Positions 1 to 11,558 of a DNA stretch of 64,000 bases are shown piece after piece. The stretch is taken from assembly GCF_035046505.1 (NCBI RefSeq), contig NC_089821.1, positions 8,424,218 through 8,488,217 of the forward strand. The letters are read 5' to 3'. Under the pieces are notes generated by a model. That model made no database searches and was not told the origin of the DNA. It saw nothing but the letters and a program-made list of their open reading frames with translations. Source of the stretch: Tiliqua scincoides (lineage: Eukaryota; Chordata; Lepidosauria; Squamata; Scincidae). Numbering within the stretch: position 1 is the stretch's first letter; each line of letters opens with the position of its first letter. Position numbers and translations under genes: made by a program.

Positions 1-624
1 CACACACACACAAATATGTTTGCACACAAAAGCACGTTGGCATGTACAGATACCTCTATGTACTCACAGCATAATATTTGAATAGCCCTCATGCCATGTT
101 GTAGTCATGCTGAGTTTCCCCCACTCCTGACAATGGTGAGCAAAGAAGTGAAGACGGGGCAGAGAAACTCACAATGCAATGACATCACATCACACAGTCT
201 GGTTGACTAGTCATGGTGGGGTTGGAATGTGGAAGAACAGTCCACATGTTCTCATGTTTCAGCCTCAGTTATGCTAGTTGACTGATTATGATACCGTTGA
301 CCAAGGGGAAATATTTCTACCTCTATAGACACATCTTATAGACAAGAGTTCTGCTTCCGACCGTCATTCAGCAGGATAGGCTCAAGGTCAAGAATCAAGA
401 ATCACAGATTATGCCGCAGTGAGACCTGAAACACTATCAGTGCATTCATGTGCTATATCTGCTGCTGAAGTGTATCACTTCAGACATGAGGATTCAAGTT
501 CATTTCCTGAATGCAGGACCATTGCTAAGGAATGTAACCCAATATCTCATCATGCTCAGAAGTAATCCTCACTGAGTTCAGTGGTACTTGGTGAAGAATA
601 TCTGGGTGTAGAATTGCAGTCTCG
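1..624. other. Non-genic flank, no recognised feature
   Basis: Starts inside a short CA run (1-13). No exon-like reading frame with splice sites and no repeat family that I recognise is visible in this stretch. Confidence 0.5.
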
Positions 625-800
625 GGGCCCAATCCTAACCAACTTTCCAACACCAATGCAGCCTCAATGCAGCCCTGAGGTAAGCGAACAAAAGTTCTCT
701 TACCTTGAGGAGGCCTCCATGATCCCCCCCCCCCCACAACAGGTTGCAGTTCATGCTCCATTGGCACAGCTACATCAGAGCTGGAAATTTGGATAGGATA
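625..800. mobile_element. CAATCC-type foldback miniature element
   Basis: Begins GGGCCCAATCCTAACC and ends with an approximate inverted copy (GGATAGGAT). The middle (accttgaggaggcctcc) is also partly self-complementary. Related copies lie at 20.4, 29.1, 41.3 and 41.5 kb. Looks like a non-autonomous DNA element; superfamily uncertain. Confidence 0.55.
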
Positions 801-1291
801 TGGCTCTCAGCTACTCCAGTCTAGAAGGGTTGGTATGACTATCTGCAGGGTGTATACATGGATTCCCTTGCCAGGTGGGGAGCCATGCACAGAAATGGGT
901 GCTATGTGCAGTTTTCTTGCTGTGCCCCATTACCGATGACAAATGTTGACCATCTGTTGGTTGGAGGAACTCTTGAGTGCATCTTTCCCTGGATTGGGCC
1001 ATTGGAGTTCTGAACAACTGAGCACCATTTTGCTCCTGATTGCGGGGAGGGAGAGAATCAGTGTTTCACCATGGTCAGTAGACCTTTGTCAATGGGAGAT
1101 ATGCAGAGATGGCTCAAGAAGAACAACTTGATGACTTCTCCCCAATTGAGGGGTGGGGTTTGTGTAAGCAGTTTTGATTTCTCCTCCAAAGGAAGACAAA
1201 GTCCCAGTAGCATTGCCCCTGGAATTTCTCACTACAGGGGAAGTGGTGGAAAGTATATAAGAATTCTATTCTCAATCTCTATTGTTAGTGG

Positions 1292-1548
1292 CAGTTGCGT
1301 CACTAGGGTTCTCGTCACCTGGTGCGGGATGCCAGCGCGTCACCCCCCCATGCAGTGGGCAGGGCAACACCCCAGGTGGTGGGCGTGGTGATGTACTATC
1401 ACTCCGCCCCACACTGGTTTTTGGGCTGTACCTTTTGATCGAACAAAGATAGAACACATTCTGCTTGGAATGACACATTGATTGATATATAACATGATGG
1501 TATTATTCCTCCAAACTGTGATTTTAGTGATTTTGGTCCCTAGTGATG

Positions 1549-1593
<45 letters not shown>

Positions 1594-2574
1594 AGGTGTC
1601 AACTTACTAACACCTTATTGCAGCAGTTCTCAAACTTTGAGCGCTGGGATCCACTTTTTAGAATGACAATCTGTCCAAGACCCACCAGAAGTGATGTCAT
1701 GGTAGAAGTGTTATCATCAGGCAAATTAAAATAAATAAGTATAAATAATTAAAGTAAAACAAATAATTAAACAAGCAGAAGCCAGCTCTGCTCCACCAAG
1801 TGAATTTCCTCTGTAGCCTGCCTGCAATAACACCCTCCCTCCAAAATCAGTAAGGTTTTCAGCCCTACCCAGTGCCCAGTTCAATTTAAGAACTTCTGTT
1901 TAAATCAGATCACTGTCAGGCTTTGCAAGTTTCAAAAAGGTTCACCTTATCAGCTGAAGCTTCTGTTTTGATCCGTTTTAGTGGGGGGGAGACTGCCTTC
2001 TGGAGCACTTGTTGAGCTCCAGTTCCATCAGATCAGGACCATTCTGGTAGCCTTGCACTCTCCTTCACCTGATCTTTCACACCAGCCAAGGCACGTTTGC
2101 TTACTCACAAGTAAAGGCAACCATGAGACTTAGTTTCGCTTTCCATAGGGCTCAATACATTCATCTGCTTGGAGGCAGGGACTTCCTTCTCAGGTGTTTT
2201 GGGGGGCTGCATTCATTGGATCAGGGCCATTCTGGTGTCATTGGATTCCTCTCAGCCTGCCCTTTCCAAAGGACTGAGGCAAGTTCGCCTACTCGCGAGT
2301 GGACGCGCGATACAGCTCACTTTCACTTTCCATAGGGATCCATGCATTTTTGTTCTCCAGTTTTTTGGCCATAACTTTTGATAGAAATGAGATATTTCAC
2401 TTTGGTTTGTTGCATTGCATTCCGCTCGACATTCCACATCCAACGGTATATAATATGATGGGGTTACACCTAACCACCTTGACTTTAGCATGTCATCCCC
2501 CAGTGTGTGTCACCCCCCCGTGCACGTCACCCGGTGCAGCCCGCACCCTCCGCACCCTCCTAGCGACACCACTG
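1292..2574. mobile_element. hAT-like DNA transposon, 1.28 kb, non-autonomous
   Basis: The ends CAGTTGCGTCACTAGG and CCTAGCGACACCACTG are imperfect inverted repeats. They are flanked by a perfect 8-bp direct repeat GTTAGTGG (1284-1291 and 2575-2582), the TSD size of hAT transposons. No transposase frame is visible. The interior holds a CA microsatellite, a hAT-2 type arm near 1625 (cagttctcaaacttt), and two pairs of internal direct repeats (about 1425-1530 with 2370-2480; about 2015-2120 with 2200-2330). It is therefore a composite element. Confidence 0.7.
1550..1592. repeat. (CA)n microsatellite
   Basis: About 21 uninterrupted CA units inside the 1.28-kb hAT-like element. Confidence 0.95.
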
Positions 2575-2589
2575 GTTAGTGGAATACCT

Positions 2590-2689
2590 GCAAGCCCAAT
2601 CCTATGCATGTCTATACAGAAGTAAGTCCCATTATAGTCAGTAGGGCTTACTCCCAAGTAAATGTGAAGAGGATTGCAGCCTCAGTAAT
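2590..2689. repeat. Short palindromic TAAGTCCCATT repeat
   Basis: Self-complementary unit of about 95 bp: CCAATCCTATGCATG at the left, a GTAAGTCCCATT/AGGGCTTACT core, and GAGGATTGCAGCC at the right. Related copies occur at 21.4, 21.6, 22.7, 25.2, 34.2, 36.3, 43.0, 47.8 and 48.6 kb, so this is a dispersed family, probably a MITE. Confidence 0.6.
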
Positions 2690-2692
2690 TTA

Positions 2693-3203
2693 GGGTGCAA
2701 TCCTGAGGGCACCCTCAGCCAGCGCAAGTCCTTGCGTCAGCTGTAGAGTCTCGGGAAAGTGCTGTATAGCATTTTTGTTCCACCTTTGGAGGAGGAGGCT
2801 GGCCCAAGCCCCTTTGAGCCCTTTGAGGAAGTAAAGCCACTCTGGCCAAGCTAGGCCAGTGCAGGGGTCTGGGGGGGTTATGGGGAGGGCGGGGACTAGG
2901 TGTTTTGGGGAAGATGGTGGGCAGGTGGTGAGTTAGCGGGTGCAGGGCCAGGATCCTGCACTTGTGCCGGATCCTAACCCCAGTCCTGAGCAGACTGGGA
3001 CAGCTCCAGGCTGCTTGCATCTTCACCACCTCTCGAGGTAGCACAGATCTGAGTAGCCCCATTGGGGCTGCTGCAGCTTTACGCAAGGTAAGGGGAAGCG
3101 ATCCTCTTTGCCCTGGGCTGAGCCGCTTTCAGCCCTAACCCCGCATTGGATACAGGGCAGGCCAGCCGGCCTCCCCTTGCCTGTGCGGGTTAGGATTGTG
3201 CTG
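2693..3203. mobile_element. CAATCC-type foldback element, long form
   Basis: Starts GGGTGCAATCCTGAG and ends AGGATTGTGCTG, an imperfect terminal inverted repeat flanked by TTA on both sides (2690-2692, 3204-3206). A 3-bp TTA duplication would fit PIF/Harbinger, but no transposase is present and the assignment is tentative. GC-rich interior. Confidence 0.5.
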
Positions 3204-3206
3204 TTA

Positions 3207-4497
3207 GTTTACGGAAGATGATCTATGTCAGCTTTTGATTAGCAAGACCTACATCCCTGAAACGACAACATCTTACATATTATTTGTTATTTACTGTGCG
3301 CAGAAGGGATGTTGTGAAATCGTAGCAGCAATTTCCACCCCCAACCAAGGCACATTTCTTTTGACAAGTTCGTAGACCCTGTGCATGTAACTCTGTGCAT
3401 TTCTTCTGACATGTGTTCGTAGACTGTAGCATTTTGGTGCTACTTGAGGAGCAGCCTGGGATGCTGCGTTGGTGTGGCAGAAAAGCCATGGCAAGAATTA
3501 GACAACAGACACAGGTTTCAGAGAGGTTAAAAGTGCTGAAAGCAGGAGCAAGAATGAAATCAAGGGAGAAGTGAAGTGTTCCCTCCCAGCTCCTGACCCA
3601 GCCTTTTATTAAGTCTCAAAACACATGATATAAGATTACGTAGTTGGGAAATTTCCACAAGGATACTACTTTTCATACCGGCTGTCTACTAGCTAGTTCT
3701 AGCTTCACCGCAAACACATTCCTAGATAAGATTCTCCTTCCTAGCATTCTGCTGCTCACAGGCACAGAGTTCAATGACCCAACATATTTTCAAGGGCAGT
3801 TGAGTGTGCCCAAACTGCGCAGGTGTGCCTGACTTGTCCTTGATGCCAAATATGCTAAGACATCTTACCTCAGTGCCTGGGCATATAATACTACAGTAGA
3901 CCCTGTGCATAAACCTTTTAAAAAAACAAAAAACCTTTGGTTTATTCAGCGACAGAGGTGGGATGTAAACCATTTAAACCAATAAATGGATAAATCAGGC
4001 AAGTAGTTTGTGAAATATGATTGCCCTATGAAGCTGCTTCCTCCACTTGGTGCTCACTGAACATCTGAATGGAGCTGCTCCTCTTTACGTCTTTAAATAT
4101 GTCACAATGAAGAAAAAAGTACTTTTTTTTGTTCCTAAAGTATAGTGTTTGTTTTCATTGTTTTTCATTGCTCCTCAGACAAGCCCAGTGGAACAACCTT
4201 ATAGGATATATTTTGACAAAAGTAAGGACCCTCTGGGGTATGCTTCCCAATCATTTCAGATCATGTCTCGTTGCAGAAACCAACTTTGAACATCATTCTG
4301 CATTTTCTCTAAGGTATTGGTAGACCAAGCCGCATTTATGACCTCTTTTGCATTGAAGGGAAAGCAACACATTTGGGCATACAGTTATTTCTGATGATGG
4401 GATCATAATAAACCCAGGAAGAAGGGGTTCATAGTGTCACTTTATTCTTTTAATAAACATGTGCTTGCGTTCCGACTAGCTTTGCTTTGCTTTGGGT
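3207..4497. other. Non-genic stretch
   Basis: AT-rich unique-looking DNA. Frames are short, without convincing splice sites or conserved protein. No recognised repeat. Confidence 0.45.
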
Positions 4498-4541
4498 TTC
4501 TCCAGTACACACAGACACACAGACACAGACACACACACAAA
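4498..4541. repeat. CA/CAGA-rich microsatellite
   Basis: Interrupted ACACAGACACAC run. Confidence 0.8.
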
Positions 4542-4559
4542 TATATAGCTTTGGTAAGT

Positions 4560-4843
4560 GATGAACCTGCCCTCGAGGTGCCCTGGGGAAAAGGTCTGTG
4601 AAGCTGTCGCCCCCCACATGAAGCTGCCACCCCCTTCCACTCACCTGGAGCAACACAGAGCCTTGTGCAGCTCCAGGACCAAGCAGAGAAGCCATCCAAG
4701 GCTTCCCCGTGGTCTGAAACTGTGCTTCCAGCAAACCAACCACGACGGAAGCCTCATTAAGGCTTCCCATGCATTCCTGGAGGTGCGCGAGTTCTGCGCC
4801 AGGGGCATTTGCCCCGTACAGTGAATGGGAGGTCCGCTAGTGT
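4560..4843. mobile_element. Relic of the hAT-5 miniature element
   Basis: Shares with the complete copy at 13020-13331 the closing GGGAGGTCCGC end and internal blocks (tccaaggcttcccc, aagcctcattaaggcttccc). The left terminus is not recognisable. Confidence 0.5.
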
Positions 4844-5258
4844 CTTTGGTTTGTTTCTGCCCTATAATCAGTTGCTTCTTGTTCACTTGAATGGTTGTGG
4901 TATTGCAGAACTGGACCTCATGTGGTTCCTGTTCAGTGGGGTGGGACCTTTCCTGATTTCCTCTTTGCAACAAAAAGAATTATTCATTCATTTTTCAATT
5001 TTGTGTTTCGTGTTCACAGGGGCAATACTGCAAATTTGCACTCATTAAAAATAAAATTTAAAAATTAGCAAGTAATTGCTCTGTCTTCATAGAGGATGCC
5101 TGTAATTAAAGCCCCTGTCTCTCCTGCACAAGGAAACAGGAACTAATTAAATTAAATTCAGGTATGTTGTGGCCACACACCCCCCGGTTGCATTTAAGAT
5201 GCTTTGGTAGCAATCTTAGATACTTTTAAGCAAAACACAAATCCAAAATAGTTTATTT

Positions 5259-5814
5259 TGTTGGCAACCTTCAGTCTCGAAAGACTCTGGTATCGCGCTC
5301 TGAAAGGTGGTTCTGGAACAGCGTCTAGTGTGGCTGAAAAGGCCAGTTCGGGAGTGACAATCCCTTCCACACCGGGAGCAAGTGCAGTCTGTCCCTGGTC
5401 TGTCTCCCTGGCTATGGGCCTTCCTTCTTTGCCTCTTTGCCTCAGACTGTTGGCCAAGTGTCTCTTCAAACTGGGAAAGGCCATGCTGCACAGCCTGCCT
5501 CCAAGCGGGCCGCTCAGAGGCCAGGGTTTCCCACTTGTTGAGGTTCACTCCTAAGGCCTTCAGATCCCTCTTGCAGATGTCCTTGTATTGCAGCTGTGGT
5601 CTACCTGTAGGGCGCTTTCCTTGCACAAGTTCTCCATAGAGGAGATCCTTTGGGATCCGGCCATCATCCATTCTCACGACATGACCGAGCCAACGCAGGC
5701 GGCTCTGTTTCAGCAGTGCATACATGCTAGGGATTCCAGCTTGTTCCAGGACTGTGTTGTTTGGAACTTTGTCCTGCCAGGTGATGCCGAGAATGCGTCA
5801 GAGGCAGCGCATGT
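5259..5814 (-). mobile_element. Non-LTR retrotransposon, 3' part of ORF2 (SINE partner LINE)
   Basis: Minus-strand frame (5216-5725) encodes the C-terminal tail common to several LINE clades: LRWLGHVVRM, IPKDLLYGEL, GKRPTGRPQL and a W-x(n)-A-x-x-R-x-x-W-R block. A C-x2-C-x12-H-x3-C knuckle follows. The reverse transcriptase core is absent (5' truncated). The 3' terminus gatacca-gagtctttcgagactgaaggttgcc is shared with the 5S-derived SINEs of this window. The second copy is at 46.3 kb. Clade not certain (RTE-like tail). Confidence 0.8.
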
Positions 5815-6435
5815 TAATCAATAAATACCCTGTAAAGTTGGCTAGGTAGAGAAATGTTGAAACTGATTGGACGTTTTTATAACATGCCTGGCATGAAATA
5901 TTTCTTTTTAGTATGCGACAGTCTCTCTCTGTTATTCACAGCGTGTCAGTTTAATCACAGTCCTTGGAATTTGTCCATTGGTACAAGAAAAGTAATGAAA
6001 AGAGAAATCTTAAGGCCAATTTCTGGTATTATGGCTCCTTTTCTTTAGAATGCCTGATAATGTCTGTCATCCTGGATTTTCTACCCAGTGACAAGGCTTC
6101 CAGCAGCCAAGAGAATGCCTTGGTTCTTAGACTATGCACAAGCTTTTTTCGTTTCTCCCAACAATCCTATGAGTAGCTGTGAATGCCCAGCTTTACCCAC
6201 ATCATGCACACTGGCCAAAGAGTGATAACATGATGGTGTGCAAAACTTGGATGCAGATCAGATTCATATACTATGGGCCCAATCTTATGCGCGCTGCCTG
6301 ACTGTAAAGCAGTCAGCACCAGTCACAAAAGGAACTTGATCAGTGCGCCACTTGATGCACTGCCAGAAACCTGTGCCTTCCCACCCACTCCAGTGCTTCT
6401 CCCACAACTCGCAGGAGCAGGTATGTGAACAGGAG
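5815..6435. other. Non-genic stretch
   Basis: No exon or repeat recognised with confidence. A possible CAATCC-type fragment starts near 6276 (gggcccaatcttatg). Confidence 0.4.
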
Positions 6436-6640
6436 ACAGTAGCATAGCTAAAGGGGGGCATTACCACAGGTGGCACATAAGCTGCCCTCACATTTGTCAT
6501 TGGAGTCATTCTGGGCAGTGACACTAATGCACATGTTGCCATCACTGCCTGAATTGCTCTGGTGGGGGGGGGGCTCCTTATATGGCATGTTGAGACACCT
6601 GCAGTACTTACTGTTTTGGCCCCCTCTAGTCATGCTATTA
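6436..6640. mobile_element. Diverged hAT-1 related element
   Basis: Begins cagtagcatagctaaagggggg and ends ccccctctagtcatgctatta, matching the terminal inverted repeat of the hAT-1 family. The interior (cattctgggcagtgac) is diverged. No clear TSD. Confidence 0.5.
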
Positions 6641-6671
6641 GGGGAGATTTGCTGTTGTGGTTATCTTACAG

Positions 6672-7616
6672 CAGTGGTTCTCACACTTATAGCCTTGGGA
6701 CCCACTTTTTAGAATGAGAATCTGTTAGGACCCACCGGAAGTGATGTCATGGTCAGAAGTGACATCATCAATCAGGGAAATTTTTAACAATCCTCGGCGG
6801 CAATCCTACCAACACATACCTAACATAAGAACATAAGAACATAAAAACAGCCCCACTGGATCAGGCCATAGGCCCATCTAGTCCAGCTTCCTGTATCTCA
6901 CAGCGGCCCACCAGATGCCCCAGGGAGCACACCAGATAACAAGAGACCTGCAAGGCCTACTGGGAATTGTAGTTAAGAACATAAGAACAGCCCCACTGGA
7001 TCAGGCCATAGGCCCATCTAGTCCAGCTTCCTGTATCTCACAGCAGCCCACCAAATGCCCCAGGGAGCACACCAGATAATAAGAGACCTCATCCTGGTGC
7101 CCTCCTTTGCATCTGGCATTCTGACGTAGCCCGTTTCTAAAATCAGGAGGTTGTGCATACACATCATGGCTTGTACCCCGTAATGGATTTTTCCTCCAGA
7201 AACTTGTCCAATCCCCTTTTAAAGGCATCCCGGCTAGACGCCATCACCACATCCTGTGGCAAGGAGTTCCACAGACCGACCACACGCTGAGTAAAGAAAT
7301 ATTTTCTTTTGTCTGTCCTAACTCTCCCAACACTCAATTTTAGTGGATGTCCCCTGTTTCTGGTGTTATGTGAGAGTGTAAAGAGCATCTCCCTATCCAC
7401 TCTGTCCAAGTAAGCCCCATTGACTATCATTGTCAAAAGCATCTACAGAGTAGCCTGTTTAAAATACAGATCTGTAACATTTCCCCAAATGCAGTCACAT
7501 ACCAGGATAGCATCCAGTCTAATATATTAAAAATAAAATATTGAAATGAATGGGGACCCACCTGAAATTGGTTCGCGACCCACCTAGTGTACCGACCCAC
7601 AGTTTGAGAAACACTG
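6672..7616. mobile_element. hAT-2 (Charlie-like) element carrying a CR1 insertion
   Basis: Terminal inverted repeat CAGTGGTTCTCA at the left and TTTGAGAAACACTG at the right. Perfect 8-bp TSD TCTTACAG (6664-6671, 7617-7624). Without the nested CR1 (6826-7408) it is about 360 bp. It matches the copies at 27.9-28.2 and 31.8-32.1 kb (AGAATGAGAATCTGT, CCGGAAGTGATGTCATGG, GCAGTCACATACCA blocks). Confidence 0.85.
6826..7408 (-). mobile_element. CR1 LINE 3' end with one extra 3' unit
   Basis: On the minus strand: C-terminal RT region from DRVDREMLFTLSHNTR to FLEEKSITGYKP (7164-7442 frame, 7182-7408 CR1), then the 3' UTR ending TTCTTATGTTCTTA at 6974. After this comes a second copy of the 3' end (6826-6973) joined by an ACTACAATTCCCAGTAGG linker. 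5' truncated. Nested in hAT-2. Confidence 0.85.
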
Positions 7617-8447
7617 TCTTACAGGGATATGGGATTAGCTATAGAGGAGTGTCTTGATGATCTCCTACATGTTGAAATTTAGCACTCCTCCCTCCCCACT
7701 TGACATACTTACCTAATGACGGAGAATATTAACACGAGAGCCTAGTCCCAGTAATGCCTTGGAGGATCTTGCTGAATGAGTAAACCCTATAAATCAGCAA
7801 GTACAAAGACTAGCAAGATGAAAACAAGGATTATGCACAGTAATAAGCAATTTGTGAATTTAATTGGCAAGAGTCATTACTTTTCAATTATTTATGCTTC
7901 ATTGCAGATTGATGAATAACCCTGTTCTATAAACTGTAAACATACACACACACACCCAGAACCAAACTCCCAGCTCAGAGTCATGGTAACTGAAGCCCTT
8001 GTCCTATTAGATATTGGGTAAGAGGAATGGTTCTCAAACTTGCAAGATCCAAAATGGCGGCACCTGGGAAAGCCAGGAAGATGGGCGCTACCAGCTTGAA
8101 CCGCGCAATTCTCATAAGAATTCACAAAAATCACATGACATCTCACGTGATCCGCAATGGTAGCACCCAGAAGAAGTGGGAAGAAGAAGCTGTGGCAAAA
8201 GAAGGGGGAACATGACCCCAGTAATGAGTTTGGGAAGTGCCAGGTAAGAAAGAAGGATAATATGCTTTTTAATGTGAATTATGGAATGATCATTCTGGAA
8301 TGATGGCATAAAATAATTACTGTTTTGTAAATGAGCAGCAAATAAAGATTAATTAGGCACACTGTTTAAAAAATGATGTAAAACAAAGTGTATAAAGCAC
8401 TTTCAGCAATCCTCACATTTTACGACCTCAGTGGCATAGAAACCACC
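7617..8447. other. Non-genic stretch with possible diverged hAT
   Basis: Near 8030 ggttctcaaacttgcaagatccaaaatggcgg resembles a hAT-2 type end carrying an AAAATGGCGGC (YY1-like) word. The rest is AT-rich with no gene evidence. Confidence 0.4.
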
Positions 8448-8632
8448 GGTGGTATAGCTAGAAGGAGTGCAAAGCACGAGGTTTTGCAGGCATCTGAATG
8501 CAGCCCCTGCCCTTTGGATCCATTCTGGGAGGTGGAAGCAAAACGGAGGTGGAAGACATGGCTCCGAAGGGGAGGGGTCCCTTGAGCAGTGCATTCAAAA
8601 TGCACTGCTACACCACTAAGCTACACCACTAA
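8448..8632. mobile_element. hAT-1 miniature element (diverged)
   Basis: Left end ggtggtatagctagaaggagtgcaaagcac and right end gcattcaaaatgcactgctacaccacta. Internal ttggatccattctgg / atggctccgaaggggagg arms are inverted, as in other copies. Confidence 0.65.
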
Positions 8633-9235
8633 GAGCTACTATGCTGCATCCCCTTCCTGATATTCCTAGTCCAATCAGATCAAAAGTTCTAGGTCACAGG
8701 TTCATTATGACGTTCCGGCAATGCTCCTGGCTCATTCTGTGTGGCTTTGAACCCCCACATGCTCCTGCGGGGTGCAGCAGCCCCTGCACCACTGAGGTCA
8801 CTTCCGAATGGGTCCTAGCATACTTCCTATGCTATTGAGACTCTGTGCCAATACAGTCTGCTTTCAGGGAAGCCAACCTTTATGCGACTTACTTTATGAA
8901 GACAAGGCTGCAGCAGGAGGTGCGGGGAGTACTGCGCAGCCTTCTGGCTTGGAATGTTTGGAGGAAGTGGGCACAAAGCACTTCCGTTTTGCAGGAGGTG
9001 CTTTGCACCCGCTATCTCTTAACGTTCCAAGCCTCGGGGAGCGCTGCGGAGGACTGCACAGGGTTCCCCGCACCTCCTGCAGTCTGCTGCAGCCTTGTCT
9101 TCATAAAGTAAGTCACAAGTACCCCCCCAACTCCCCCATATGGGTGCAATCTTGGGGATCACTTCCCTGCCCTAGCCCCTCCCCTGCAAGAACTTACTGA
9201 GGAAGTAAAGCTCCCTCAAAGTTTGAGAACCACTG

Positions 9236-9675
9236 ACAGACAAACAAGCCTCGCTGAGGGAGAATCAGCATGGCTTCTGTAAGGGTAAGTCTTGCCTCAC
9301 GAACCTTTTAGAATTCTTTGGAAAGGTCAACAGGCATGTGGATGCAGGAGAACCCGTGGACATTATATATCTGGACTTTCAGAAGGTGTTCTACACAGTC
9401 CCTCACCAAAGGCTGCTGAGAAAACTCCACAGTAAGGGAATTAGAGGGCAGGTCCTCTCCTGGATTAGGAACTGGTTGAAGACCAGGAAACAGAGAGTGG
9501 GTGTCAATGGACAATTTTCACAAGGGAGAGAGGTGAAAAGCGGTGTGCCCCAAGGATCTGTCCTGGGACCGGTGCTCTTCAACCTCTTCATAAATGACCT
9601 GGAGACAGGGTTGAGCAGTGAGGTTGCAAAGTTTGCAGATGACACCAAACTTTTCCAAGTGGTGAAGACCAGAAG
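9236..9675 (+). mobile_element. CR1 LINE copy A, left part (interrupted)
   Basis: Encodes the reverse-transcriptase middle: [38 protein letters not shown] and the catalytic FADD box (KFADDTKLF). Stops at agaccagaag, where CR1 copy B is inserted, and resumes at 11081. The F[A/V]DD and GVPQGS motifs identify a non-LTR RT of the CR1 clade. Confidence 0.9.
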
Positions 9676-11080
9676 AAGACGAACAGGCCTTGCTGAGGGA
9701 GAGTCAGCATGGCTTCTGTAAGGGTAAGTCTTGCCTCACAAACCTTATAGAATTCTTGGAAAAGGTCAACAGGCATGTGGATGCGGGAGAACCCGTGGAC
9801 ATTATATATCTGGACTTTCAGAAGGCGTTTGACACGGTCCCTCACCAAAGGCTACTGAAAAAACTCCACAGTCAGGGAATTAGAGGACAGGTCCTCTCGT
9901 GGATTGAGAACTGGTTGGAGGCCAGGAAGCAGAAAGTGGGTGTCAATGGGCAATTTTCACAATGGAGAGAGGTGAAAAGCGGTGTGCCCCAAGGATCTGT
10001 CCTGGGACCGGTGCTTTTCAACCTCTTCATAAATGACCTGGAGACAGGGTTGAGCAGTGAAGTGGCTAAGTTTGCAGACGACACCAAACTTTTCCGAGTG
10101 GTAAAGACCAGAAGTGATTGTGAGGAGCTCCAGAAGGATCTCTCCAGACTGGCAGAATGGGCAGCAAAATGGCAGATGCGCTTCAATGTCAGTAAGTGTA
10201 AAGTCATGCACATTGGGGCAAAAAATCAAAACTTTAGATATAGGCTGATGGGTTCTGAGCTGTCTGTGACAGATCAGGAGAGAGATCTTGGGGTGGTGGT
10301 GGACAGGTCGATGAAAGTGTCGACCCAATGTGCGGTGGCAGTGAAGAAGGCCAATTCTATGCTTGGGATCATTAGGAAGGGTATTGAGAACAAAACGGCT
10401 AGTATTATAATGCCGTTGTACAAATCTATGGTAAGACCACACCTGGAGTATTGTGTCCAGTTCTGGTCGCCGCATCTCAAAAAAGACATAGTGGAAATGG
10501 AAAAGGTGCAAAAGAGAGTGACAAAGATGATTACGGGGCTGGGGCACCTTCCTTATGAGGAAAAGCTACGGCGTTTGGGCCTCTTCAGCCTAGAAAAGAG
10601 ACGCTTGAGGGGGGACATGATTGAGACATACAAAATTATGCAGGGAATGGACAGAGTGGATAGGGAGATGCTCTTTACACTCTCACATAATACCAGAACC
10701 AGGGACATCCACTAAAATTGATTGTTGGGCGGGTTAGGACAGACAAAAGAAAATATTTCTTTACTCAGCGCGTGGTCAGTCTGTGGAACTCCTTGCCACA
10801 GGATGTGGTGCTGGCGTCTAGCCTAGACGCCTTTAAAAGGGGATTGGACAAGTTTCTGGAGGAAAAATCCATTATGGGGTACAAACCATGATGTGTATGC
10901 GCAACCTCCTGATTTTAGAAATGGGTTAAGTCAGAATGCCAGATGTAGGGGAGGGCACCAGGATGAGGTCTCTTGTTATCTGGTGTGCTCCCTGGGGCAT
11001 TTGGTGGGCCGCTGTGAGATGTGGGAAGCTGGACTAGATGGGCCTATGGCCTGATCCAGTGGGGCTGTTCTTATGTTCTT
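9676..11080 (+). mobile_element. CR1 LINE copy B, nested, near-intact RT C-terminal half
   Basis: 5'-truncated CR1 inserted into copy A with a 5-bp TSD AGAAG (9671-9675, 11081-11085). The open frame 9690-10715 (341 codons, first in-frame codon TTG) runs from [10 protein letters not shown] through [59 protein letters not shown] and [16 protein letters not shown] one-base loss at about 10706 (accagggacat) shifts the frame near HNTRTR; the remaining codons (to about 10890) follow in another frame. The 3' UTR ends TTCTTATGTTCTT. The APE endonuclease and 5' region are missing, so the copy is dead. It is very similar to the copies at 33.2 and 61.4 kb, which indicates recent activity. Confidence 0.92.
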
Positions 11081-11558
11081 AGAAGTGATTGTGAGGAGCT
11101 CCAGAAGGATCTCTCCAGACTGGCAGAATGGGCAACAAAATGGCAGATGCGCTTCAATCTCAGTAAGTGTAAAGTCATGCACATTGGGGCAAAAAATCAA
11201 AACTTCACATATAGGCTGATGGGTTCTGAGCTGTCTGTGACAGATCAGGAGAGAGATCTTGAGGTGGTGGTGGACAGGTCGATGAAAGTGTCGACCCAAT
11301 TTGTGGTTGCAGTGAAGAAGGCCAGTTCTATGCTTGGGATCATTAGAAAAGGTATTGAGAACAAAACGGCTAATATTATAACACCATTGTACAAATCGAT
11401 GGTAAGGCCACACCTGGAGTATTGTGTCCAGTTCTGGTCGCCGTATCTCAGAAAGGACATAGCAGAAATTGTAGGACAGACAAAAGAAAATCTTTCTTTA
11501 CTCAGCGTGTGTTTGTTCTGTGGGACCCCTTGCCACAGGATGTGGTGATGGCATCTGG
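11081..11558 (+). mobile_element. CR1 LINE copy A, right part
   Basis: Resumes at agaagtgattgtgagg and encodes DCEELQKDLSRLAEWATKWQ to WSPYLRKDIAEI. An internal deletion then joins it to gtaggacagacaaaag, and it ends at gatggcatctggcc. A hAT-like end (ctagcaacaccattg) follows. Confidence 0.85.

Noticed and set aside
9957-10547. 196-codon minus-strand frame
   Set aside because: Antisense shadow of the CR1 reverse transcriptase.
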